Shown: positions 1 through 5,796 of the stretch, in pieces | Layout of the letters: every line of letters begins with the position of its first letter | Position numbering within the stretch: the first letter of the stretch is position 1 | Assembly: GCA_021155845.1 (NCBI GenBank) | Contig: JAJNBK010000133.1 | Location: forward strand, 1 to 5,796 | Direction: 5' to 3' | Source of the DNA: Nitrososphaeraceae archaeon | GTDB taxonomy: Archaea > Thermoproteota > Nitrososphaeria > Nitrososphaerales > Nitrososphaeraceae | DNA length: 5,796 bases | Notes under the pieces: generated by a model | Databases searched by the model: none | Told to the model about the DNA's origin: nothing | Seen by the model: only the letters and a program-made list of their open reading frames with translations | Position numbers and translations under genes: made by a program

Positions 1-1916
1 TTGCTAAGCTTGAAGCAGAATCAAAAATTCTGATTGAAGAATGCCGGGCTATTCTTAACGAACAGGCATCGCTAAAAAGGCAAATCGAAGAATACAACAC
101 ATTAAAAGATGCTCTGAATGTGGTATCTGGATTACAAGTCAATTTAAATAGAATAGGCGAAGGTATACGTTTTTTTTCCGCTATGTATATAATCAATATA
201 AAGGATTTTCCGGAAATTCAACGCTCTCTTCCTGGAATTCCGCTTGTCACCATCCCACTAAATGATTTTCAATCTTCTTTGTTCGCTGTAGGTGCTAAGG
301 ATGAAGCAGACAGAATCAACAAAGTAATCAGAAGTTTCGATGCCTATCCATTTGTTATCCCTGCGAACCTTCCGCAAAATCCTAAATCTGCATATGAACA
401 TGTGCTCACTAAGATTACTGAACTAACTAAAAAGAAGAAGGAAATCGATAGCCAAGTTACTAAGATTACTACCGATATTACTCCAAAAATACTTTCTATA
501 CATGAAGGTGCAAAAGTTTCGAGAGATGTTCTTGAAACTCTTCGCAAGCCAGGAGGCCTTAGAAAGTTTGCAATAATACAGGGATATATTCCTGATATAA
601 TGGCTGAAAAATTTAGGAGAGTCACAAATAAATGGATTACAATTGTCGAGGATATACAAGAGTCAGAATCATTGCACAATGAAGGATATGATGGGAAAAA
701 AAAGGATGATCTTCAACCAAAACCCAGCTTGTTTATAAACGGCCGTTATTTTAGGTCGTTCGAGCCAATTACGCTTACACAAGGTCTTCCAAAAACCAGT
801 GAATTAGATCCAACACCTATAATTGCCTTTATCTTTCCGATTTTATACGGACTAATGTTTGGTGACCTAGGACAAGGAGCAATAATAGCAGCAGTAGGTG
901 CCATTTTTAGGATTCGTGCGGTTGGAAATCTCAGACAATGGGGAACTCTCCTAATGGCGTCAGGCATATCTGCAATGATTGTAGGTCTTATCGTTGGAGA
1001 AGCATTCGGATTCCACATACTCGAATTACCAGGGGCAGAGGCATTAAAATCAACTGGCTTTATTGGGATATTAAATGCGTCAGAATTTACCCAGGAGAAT
1101 GTTTTGACTATTCTTACTATATCTGTTAACATTGGAATCCTGCATCTGATTAGCGCATTCAGTCTAAGTATATACAAAGGTATAAAGCAAGGGAAAGGCT
1201 TTGAAGTTGTAACACAACGCGTCCCGGTTCTTATCATGTATATGGCTATAATCTCTATTATGCTGGCTGCTGTGGGGGCAAACTATCAGGTTCTAGAAAT
1301 GTTTAGTAGCCAAAATCCTGCTCCTTTCTTTTCTAATATTGCTGGAGATTGGGTAACTGTCGAACTTACAGCTAAGATAGCTTTTCCTATATTGTTAGGA
1401 AGTATGGTTATACAAATTATCGCAATCCCACTTGGTGCTAAACTTGGAAAGATACATGTCCATGGAAGTATTGGTGAAGAGTTATTCATGACGGTTATAG
1501 AAGTAATGTTAATTAGGTTAGTTGAACTTTTCGCAAATACTATAAGTTACACAAGAATTGGTATCATGCTTCTTGTGCACGTGGCTTTAATGGGTACTGC
1601 GAATGGAGGCGTTGAACATTTTATGTCGCAGGGTAGTCCTGGAATTGCTATAGGTCTATTAATTTTAGGTAATATTGGAGTCATGATGATGGAAGGATTA
1701 CTTGTATACATCCAGGCACTGAGATTACATCTTTATGAATGGTTTACGAAATTCTATGACGGTTCTGGAATATCTTTTAAAAAAATTGTCCCTGAAATGC
1801 TCTATACGAGTATTGTTTGGGAAACAAGCATCGATAAGAAAATTCTTGACAAGCAAAGAGTTGATAGGAAAAGCATGGAAAAGGAAATTCTTGATAAAGA
1901 AAGTCCAAAGATATAA
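1..1916 (+). CDS. atpI: A-type (archaeal V-type-like) ATP synthase subunit I, 5' end cut by window
   Basis: This is the large membrane subunit I (homologue of eukaryotic V-ATPase subunit a), which forms the stator and the proton half-channels beside the c-ring of the archaeal ATP synthase. The reading frame is open from base 3, giving 637 residues before TAA at 1914-1916; family members are usually about 650-700 residues, so only a short N-terminal piece lies outside the window. The GTG at 120 is internal: the codons before it encode coiled-coil sequence (AKLEAESKILIEEC...). Residues 1 to about 250 form the cytoplasmic domain with coiled coils. About seven membrane segments follow, roughly at 272-303, 316-337, 368-389, 405-427, 460-477, 498-529 and 547-574. 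Diagnostic motifs are YGLMFGDLGQG, SYTRIG with Arg518 (matching the essential channel arginine, yeast Vph1 R735) and QALRLHLYEW with Arg574 (matching R799). A charged tail with two similar ILDK segments ends the protein. It converges with tpiA. Confidence 0.95.
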   Translation, partial: AKLEAESKILIEECRAILNEQASLKRQIEEYNTLKDALNVVSGLQVNLNRIGEGIRFFSAMYIINIKDFPEIQRSLPGIPLVTIPLNDFQSSLFAVGAKDEADRINKVIRSFDAYPFVIPANLPQNPKSAYEHVLTKITELTKKKKEIDSQVTKITTDITPKILSIHEGAKVSRDVLETLRKPGGLRKFAIIQGYIPDIMAEKFRRVTNKWITIVEDIQESESLHNEGYDGKKKDDLQPKPSLFINGRYFRSFEPITLTQGLPKTSELDPTPIIAFIFPILYGLMFGDLGQGAIIAAVGAIFRIRAVGNLRQWGTLLMASGISAMIVGLIVGEAFGFHILELPGAEALKSTGFIGILNASEFTQENVLTILTISVNIGILHLISAFSLSIYKGIKQGKGFEVVTQRVPVLIMYMAIISIMLAAVGANYQVLEMFSSQNPAPFFSNIAGDWVTVELTAKIAFPILLGSMVIQIIAIPLGAKLGKIHVHGSIGEELFMTVIEVMLIRLVELFANTISYTRIGIMLLVHVALMGTANGGVEHFMSQGSPGIAIGLLILGNIGVMMMEGLLVYIQALRLHLYEWFTKFYDGSGISFKKIVPEMLYTSIVWETSIDKKILDKQRVDRKSMEKEILDKESPKI

Positions 1917-1928
1917 TTTTAAAAAGCA

Positions 1929-1966
1929 CCTGATTAAAGTGTAATGTAAATTACACTTTAACCAGG
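1929..1966 (+). terminator. 17-bp hairpin with GUAA tetraloop behind atpI, probable 3'-end structure
   Basis: Arms 1929-1945 (CCTGATTAAAGTGTAAT) and 1950-1966 (ATTACACTTTAACCAGG) pair at 16 of 17 positions, the exception being A1933 against C1962. The loop at 1946-1949 is GTAA, which in RNA is a GNRA-type tetraloop. The hairpin begins 12 bases after the atpI stop and is followed by ATTTTGTT. Position and shape suggest a 3'-end or terminator element. Archaeal termination relies mainly on U-tracts rather than hairpins, and the T-tract here is weak, so a role in transcript processing or stability is equally possible. Confidence 0.55.
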
Positions 1967-2618
1967 ATTTTGTTCCCCATCGGTTTGGTCGATGTAAATT
2001 TTGTTTATATGAATACTAATTTAAATGTGCCGCCAGGTAAATATGTAATACAGGTCATTGAATAACTTTATGGATATCAATATGTTTCATATATGATATA
2101 ATATATTTTCTTATCTTTATTACTGCTATTATTGCACTTGTGTAACTGAAAGTTAACAAACACCATCCATAAGATTAAAAAGTTGTGACAGATCGTTTGA
2201 ACTGAATTTGCCTGTAATTATATTCATTATGGCTACATCCACAATCACATTTTTTATTATCTCAACTGCTTTAGTATATAGTCTGTATGTATTCATTCAT
2301 TTTATTACGTAGTCATTTAGGATAGTTGTGGTAACATTATATGTAAAAAATTATTAAATACAAGTGCATCCTTGAATATATAGTAATTCTATACTCCTAC
2401 GGCTTTTCCTTAACTCTCTAAATTTCTCATGCCGACGTTGATATCATATACTGTGTTGGATAAAATGCGTCAACGTTGCTAATGCTTTTCGACTCAGTCA
2501 TATTGCGGGGCGCTTTATCATACAATACTGAAATTCTATATTATTGGACAGCAAATTTATTCAAATTTATTTAATTACTTTAATGATCCATCTCAGTTTA
2601 TGAAGAAATAGTTTGGTC
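1967..2618. other. Convergent gene-free spacer between atpI and tpiA
   Basis: About 650 bases of AT-rich sequence with no reading frame of gene length on either strand, no tRNA-like T-loop and no repeat array. Three minor items are visible. An 18-codon stretch after ATG 2009 reads MNTNLNVPPGKYVIQVIE and stops at 2063-2065; it resembles a protein C-terminus but has no upstream gene. A run of six T lies at 2250-2255. A short inverted repeat pairs 2435-2441 (ACGTTGA) with 2470-2476 (TCAACGT). No clear T-tract terminator for tpiA is seen on the minus strand. The length is more than two convergent genes need, so decayed genes or an AT-rich small RNA cannot be excluded. Confidence 0.6.
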
Positions 2619-3302
2619 TTATTTAACCTGAAGTTGTTTGAATCCTGAGGCGAGATCTGATATTTTTTCTGACCAAGATGTTGCCTTTACGATACTGCTT
2701 GCGACCAATATGCCGTCAGCGCCTAATTGAAGAGCACTCGTCACATCACTTTTGTCTGTTATTCCAGCACCACAAATCATCTTAGTGGAGGTGGAATTCT
2801 TTGCTACTGCTTGTAAAGAATCAATAATAATTAATGGATTTACTTTCGAAACTGACTTTCCTGAACCTATTAGTTCTGGTGGTTCAACAGCAATAAAATC
2901 AGGTGCTAGATCTACTAATTCTGCAGCTTCCTGCGCATTTTGTGCACATACTATAGATATCATCTCTAAACGGTGTAAGCGTTCGACTAAATTCCTTATA
3001 GCCTTGTTATCTAGTCTATGTTCGCTATGATTTATGAGAGAGCCAACTGCTCCATAAGATTTTGCTACTTCAGGAATAAAGAATCCAGTAGTTGAACCAA
3101 TTTTGGAGTCGTCTACATGCTGACATATAACAGGAATCTTAACATTTTGTATTACAGCTGACAGCGAGGGTTGAGGTGGAGCAATTACAATTTCTGTCCC
3201 AAGGTTATCTGCTACCTTCTCAGCTATTTTTGCAAGTCTAATAGTATGATCTGCAGAAGCTTCAAGATAGTTTTTAAAATTAATAATGAAAGGTCTTTTC
3301 AT
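2619..3302 (-). CDS. tpiA: Triosephosphate isomerase, archaeal short form
   Basis: This cytoplasmic enzyme interconverts glyceraldehyde-3-phosphate and dihydroxyacetone phosphate, supplying both substrates of the FBPA/P encoded upstream. From ATG 3302 the product is 227 residues, the usual length of archaeal TIMs (about 220-230, shorter than the roughly 250 of bacteria and eukaryotes). The single TIM-barrel domain shows all catalytic parts: Lys10 in INFKNYLEA, His92 in NHSEHR, Glu140 in VEPPELIGSGK, and the phosphate-binding elements GAGIT (178-182) and GADGILVASSIV (194-205). The frame is open further up to an ATG at 3347, which would add 15 residues (MSNFRKLQDQKSRRK) inside the FBPA/P tail. 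The start at 3302 is preferred because MKRPFIINFK is the normal N-terminus. No clear ribosome-binding site precedes either start. The gene overlaps the end of the FBPA/P frame by 23 bases, so the two are probably co-transcribed. It appears intact. Confidence 0.95.
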   Translation of the reverse strand: MKRPFIINFKNYLEASADHTIRLAKIAEKVADNLGTEIVIAPPQPSLSAVIQNVKIPVICQHVDDSKIGSTTGFFIPEVAKSYGAVGSLINHSEHRLDNKAIRNLVERLHRLEMISIVCAQNAQEAAELVDLAPDFIAVEPPELIGSGKSVSKVNPLIIIDSLQAVAKNSTSTKMICGAGITDKSDVTSALQLGADGILVASSIVKATSWSEKISDLASGFKQLQVK

Positions 3303-4354
3303 CTTTCGTCTGCTCTTTTGGTCTTGCAGTTTCCTGAAATTTGACATTATCTATGTCTCTGAATTTTTCGTTCAACTTAGACATTCTTGCTTCATATCCT
3401 TTATTGTATTCTAACTCTTCTGGGACCAATGTAGCTGGGTGAATGAATCCTTGGTTACGCATAAGCATTGCTCTTTCAGATGCCCACATCCTTTGCAAGT
3501 CCCAATCCGCCGTGCCAAAGCCATCATGTGGACCTGTAAATTTGCCGTTATGCATACTAAACACTAAACATGACACAATAGGGATAGAATAGTTTAGACT
3601 TGCAGCAGAATTCAATCTAACAGGCATAAGTGGCATATGGTGACTTCCCCTGGTGTTTCCTGCTACATAATGGGGATCGTTAAATGCACTGCCTGCTTCC
3701 TCGGTAGCCGGAAAATTCTTTTGCGTTCGGACAATGGCTATCGGATCATCTTTTCCTACATATGTGCCTGCAATGTTATGTAATCTATCTGTAGTGCCTG
3801 CAATGTTATGTAATCTATCTGTAGAAGCTGATAAAATCTGCTCGCCATCTGAGGACATTACAGAATCCACAACATATCTTCCAGGGTACATCAGTGAAGC
3901 TTCTAGTTCTGGTTTGTCTTCCCACATTCTGAGATCAGCGATCTTACCATTCATTACGTCCAAGATTCTGATGGTTACGCCCGCTGCCAGCTTCTCATTA
4001 ATAAGGAGGCCAGTGTTGCTTCTTGCATCAACAAATATTTTCCATATTGGAAAGTTAAAAGCACCTGGTTCCGTCTTGTCAGCTGCAAATATACAAAATA
4101 CTTCGCTTGGTCTTTCCTCCATTTCTATTTCGGCTACACCAGGTCCCATCCCTTTTACATTTCCTGAAAATGCGTCCTTAAGCAGTCATGATAATGTGAA
4201 TATCATCTCCTGTGTAACCGACATAGTAGTCGATTAGCATGGATGATTTCCTCGAAATAAAGTTCTTTACAGTTTCAACAAGCTCGTCGCTTGGACGAGT
4301 ATGTCCACCGATTCCTCCTATGTCTGCTTTAATCGCAGATAATGTTATTCGCAT
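3280..4354 (-). pseudogene. fbp: Fructose-1,6-bisphosphate aldolase/phosphatase (FBPA/P, class V FBPase), frameshifted by an internal deletion
   Basis: In archaea this one enzyme condenses glyceraldehyde-3-phosphate with dihydroxyacetone phosphate and then dephosphorylates the product to fructose-6-phosphate. Here it lies in two frames. Fragment 1 runs from ATG 4354 to TAA 4178-4180 (58 codons): MRITLSAIKADIGGIGGH, with D11 and H18, later IDYYVGYTGDDIHIIMT with D50-D51. Fragment 2 has an in-frame TGA at 4186-4188, then CTG 4185, LLKDAFSGNVKG, and its first ATG at 4149. It continues 289 residues to the stop at 3280-3282 with ADKTEPGAF (D24, K25), YVGKDDP (Schiff-base Lys133, D134, D135), TRGSHHMPLMP and FTGPHDGF. 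The roughly 36 residues the family has between IMT and LLKDAFSG, including the GLYGAGQD-type metal-site segment, are missing. A 30-bp tandem duplication precedes YVGKDD. All other motifs are conserved, so decay is recent or the assembly is wrong. ATG 4149 could allow a second polypeptide, but it would lack the lost segment. Confidence 0.88.
3764..3823 (-). repeat. Exact 30-bp tandem duplication inside fbp
   Basis: Two adjacent identical copies occupy 3764-3793 and 3794-3823; identity extends one further base (3824) and fails on both sides beyond that. The unit is a multiple of three, so the frame is kept and the protein reads TDRLHNIAGT twice, immediately before YVGKDD. As recalled from Sulfolobus tokodaii ST0318 numbering, the DK pair at 132-133 and the Schiff-base Lys232 are 100 residues apart from D to K. 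Here the same span is 109, which one extra 10-residue unit accounts for. Family members carry a single copy. Confidence 0.95.
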
Positions 4355-4376
4355 AGCGAGAGTTCATTATCTGTTG

Positions 4377-4388
4377 TTTAAAAATTTT
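4377..4388 (-). promoter_or_regulatory. Probable TATA box for the fbp-tpiA unit
   Basis: On the minus strand this reads AAAATTTTTAAA, centred about 28 bases before the fbp ATG at 4354. That is the spacing expected for an archaeal TATA box driving a leaderless transcript that starts at or next to the start codon. No purine-rich ribosome-binding site lies ahead of the ATG, which fits. In sequence this rich in A and T such a match can arise by chance, so support is mainly positional. Confidence 0.45.
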
Positions 4389-5438
4389 CGGATTTATTTA
4401 CAAAAAGTATTTCGCAATATATAGCGACGGCAAAAAAACATTAGATAAAAGGTATTGATATTATGTATTGTTTCTATTCGAAATAATGGCATTGACCATT
4501 CACATTGGTTTTGGGATATACAGGTTGATCAAAAATTAATGTCTTAATCTATTTTGATGAATTATTTCTAACTTACAATCTGTAAAATCTAAAGATATGA
4601 TATTTATACTGATAAAATCACCTAAAGTGTATCAGATCTTGAATAAATGCTTTATATTTGCTGCTATAAGAATTGTTTTGGCGCGGACATCTCTGGTCTT
4701 ATTTCTTATTTTAAAATGTTGATAACAACAATTTTGTAACTTGATGCGCCAATATAAAATTGGTTATAAAATACTGAAAGTGAAGTGCATGAGCATGGTA
4801 TTCTAAAGTTGTTTTTACCTGTTGCGATTTCTGATTTTTTAGAATGGCCGCGATGCAAGCATTAGCAAAATATTGCATTAAAAACAAGACATAAGATTCA
4901 TCAACAGAAGCGTGGAAATATGCCAAATGATATCAATTGATTTTAAAAAATCTGTCCACTTTTTAAGACATGATAGGCCATGTCAATTAGTCAAGCATTT
5001 TAATTGAAACTTTTTGTACACTGTTTTATGTTTGTTTTATGTGCTGTCTCCGTGGAAAAAAATCTTCTCACAATACGATAGAATGTATCGCAGTATCACT
5101 AAGTTTGGTTTTCTATAACTTGTTTGGAATTATATAGTATCGAAGAATCTCGATCTTATCTATACTACTAATTATTTGGCTTGAAGCATCGATTAGATAA
5201 AAGAAATATCAGAACAGATACAAAAGATCCGAAATTATTTGAGGCATTGTACATTTTCTTTTGTGACAATTAAGGAGTAATGTACAAATGATATTATCAT
5301 CTTCTGAATCCATATGACACATCGTGATTATATATGTTCATTGAAACTCAGTCTACAATACTTTCTCAAAGTAATAACTCATTATATAGTATGATGCTGT
5401 CAAAGTCATTATCAATAATTATACTTAAAGAATAAAAA
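4389..5438. other. Divergent gene-free spacer between fbp and the SPFH gene
   Basis: About 1,050 AT-rich bases with no recognisable gene. The longest minus-strand frame (4711-4926, 71 codons from a TTG) has no recognisable motif and no promoter or ribosome-binding site, and I do not call it. Visible small items: clustered short palindromes at 4932-4988 (ATCAATTGAT; GATTTTAAAAAATC; GACATG with CATGTC); an inverted repeat TTGTACATT/AATGTACAA at 5247-5287; an AAGGAG at 5272-5277 before a 9-codon frame; and the 12-mer ATTATATAGTAT at 5129-5140 and again at 5381-5392. I found no tRNA or rRNA signature. The length would suit a decayed gene or an unannotated small RNA, but nothing in the sequence identifies one. 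Confidence 0.6.
5247..5287. repeat. Inverted repeat with TGTACA cores, possible operator or stem-loop
   Basis: TTGTACATT at 5247-5255 and AATGTACAA at 5279-5287 are perfect 9-bp inverted copies separated by 23 bases. Each arm contains the palindrome TGTACA, which also occurs at 5015-5020. The pair lies about 180 bases before the SPFH gene start. It could be a paired binding site or a stem-loop, or it may be chance in AT-rich DNA. Confidence 0.3.
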
Positions 5439-5446
5439 CTTAAATT
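5439..5446 (+). promoter_or_regulatory. Probable TATA box for the SPFH gene
   Basis: CTTAAATT lies in an A-rich stretch and is centred about 26-27 bases before the GTG at 5469. This spacing matches an archaeal promoter giving a leaderless mRNA. No ribosome-binding site is present before the GTG, and an in-frame TAA lies only two codons upstream (5463-5465), so the position helps to fix the start. Confidence 0.45.
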
Positions 5447-5468
5447 CTGTTCGATATACTATTAAATT

Positions 5469-5796
5469 GTGAGAAATCCATTTCGGTCCTCTAGATCACC
5501 CTATGAGCGAAGAAGAAGAGCTACTATTGAAGGAGAGCCCCTTGAAAACGTAGGTGGTCGACCGTTTGTTAGAATAATAATTCCTGCTATAATAGGCATT
5601 ATAATACTATTGTTTGTAGTTAGTGCCAGTGTAAAGATAGTTGATGCAGGTTATAGAGGTGTTTTGGTTCAATTTGGTAATGTGGCTACAGATGCATCAT
5701 TAGATGAAGGAATACACTTTGTGACACCATTTCGTGATAGTGTAGTTCAGATGGAAGTGAGAACCCAAAAGACAGTTGAAAATGCTGCTTCGGCAT
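5469..5796 (+). CDS. Prohibitin-like SPFH (band 7) membrane protein, 3' end cut by window
   Basis: The window holds 109 complete codons of a membrane-anchored SPFH/prohibitin-family protein; such proteins form ring or cage oligomers on membranes and often regulate membrane proteases or organise domains. GTG 5469 is taken as the start because an in-frame TAA stands at 5463-5465 and no other start codon lies between. Residues 1-35 are strongly basic (MRNPFRSSRSPYERRRR), giving a cytoplasmic N-terminus by the positive-inside rule. Residues 36-55 are one hydrophobic membrane segment (IIIPAIIGIIILLFVVSASV). The SPFH domain then begins at VDAGYRGVLVQFGNV and continues DEGIHFVTPFRDSVVQMEVRTQ, matching the family pattern of a G-R-GV-FG strand pair followed by GxHF-xP. 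The rest of the domain and the coiled-coil tail lie outside. A stomatin, HflK-like or prohibitin assignment cannot be settled from this part; the FxTPFRD wording favours prohibitin-like. Confidence 0.9.
   Translation, partial: MRNPFRSSRSPYERRRRATIEGEPLENVGGRPFVRIIIPAIIGIIILLFVVSASVKIVDAGYRGVLVQFGNVATDASLDEGIHFVTPFRDSVVQMEVRTQKTVENAASA

Noticed and set aside
120..122. GTG at 120 as the start of subunit I
   Set aside because: The frame is open to the left edge and its codons encode coiled-coil sequence typical of the family's N-terminal domain; the gene is simply cut by the window.
344..1489. Minus-strand frames opposite subunit I
   Set aside because: They are antisense shadows of a strongly conserved membrane protein gene.
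2435..2476. Inverted repeat ACGTTGA/TCAACGT as a tpiA terminator
   Set aside because: Only 7 bp with a 28-base loop, about 145 bases beyond the tpiA stop, and no T-tract on the minus strand.
3303..3347. Upstream ATG at 3347 as the tpiA start
   Set aside because: It adds 15 charged residues not typical of TIM, inside the FBPA/P tail, with no ribosome-binding site; MKRPFIINFK at 3302 is the normal N-terminus.
3734..4237. 167-codon plus-strand frame opposite fbp
   Set aside because: It is a shadow of the fbp coding strand, which has clear family motifs; its own protein shows the tandem repeat in another reading and no family features.
4239..4424. 61-codon plus-strand frame
   Set aside because: It lies antisense to the N-terminal fbp fragment and its promoter, and encodes nothing recognisable.
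4551..4618. C/D box small RNA candidate (TTGATGA at 4554, CTGA at 4609-4612)
   Set aside because: The C box has a T where a purine is expected, and the internal D' and C' boxes are poor and wrongly spaced.
4711..4926. 71-codon minus-strand frame from TTG in the long spacer
   Set aside because: TTG start, no ribosome-binding site or promoter-like element, no recognisable motif; a length expected by chance. A homologue in relatives would change this view.
5129..5392. 12-mer ATTATATAGTAT occurring twice about 250 bases apart
   Set aside because: Low-complexity AT-rich words of this length recur easily in such sequence; the flanks do not match.
1917..5468. tRNA, rRNA, CRISPR, IS element or defence genes in the spacers
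   Set aside because: No T-loop signature, GC-rich RNA block, regularly spaced repeats, transposase fragment or terminal inverted repeats were seen.

Overview
The window looks like a chromosomal segment of an AT-rich ammonia-oxidising archaeon (Nitrososphaeria/Thaumarchaeota; a Nitrosocosmicus-like lineage is a guess). Support: an archaeal A-type ATP synthase subunit I, an archaeal short-form triosephosphate isomerase, the archaeal bifunctional fructose-1,6-bisphosphate aldolase/phosphatase (FBPA/P), TATA-like boxes about 27 bases ahead of start codons with no ribosome-binding site (leaderless style), and long gene-free spacers. The taxonomic call is inference from protein style; no search was possible.

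Layout: (1) bases 1-1916, plus strand: the 3' part of the A-type ATP synthase subunit I gene. It runs open through the left edge, so the GTG at 120 is not its start. (2) 1917-2618: a convergent spacer that opens with a near-perfect 17-bp hairpin just behind the atpI stop and otherwise holds no convincing gene. (3) 2619-4354, minus strand: a two-gene gluconeogenic unit, FBPA/P followed by triosephosphate isomerase, overlapping by 23 bases. (4) 4355-5468: about 1.1 kb without a supported gene, divergent between the FBPA/P start and the last gene. (5) 5469-5796, plus strand: the N-terminal part of a membrane-anchored prohibitin/SPFH (band 7) protein cut by the right edge.

The genes of region 3 act together: triosephosphate isomerase interconverts glyceraldehyde-3-phosphate and dihydroxyacetone phosphate, and FBPA/P joins the two and removes a phosphate to give fructose-6-phosphate. 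The main surprise is that the FBPA/P gene is broken as written. Its N-terminal 57 codons (with D11, H18 and the DD pair) run into TAA, and the rest continues in another frame after an apparent loss of about 110 bases that carried the conserved GLYGAGQD-type segment. It also carries an exact 30-bp in-frame tandem duplication immediately before the Schiff-base loop YVGKDD. Either this is a pseudogene with another copy elsewhere, or the assembly is wrong here. I see no CRISPR array, tRNA, rRNA, insertion sequence or defence system, and nothing that supports a novel multi-gene system.
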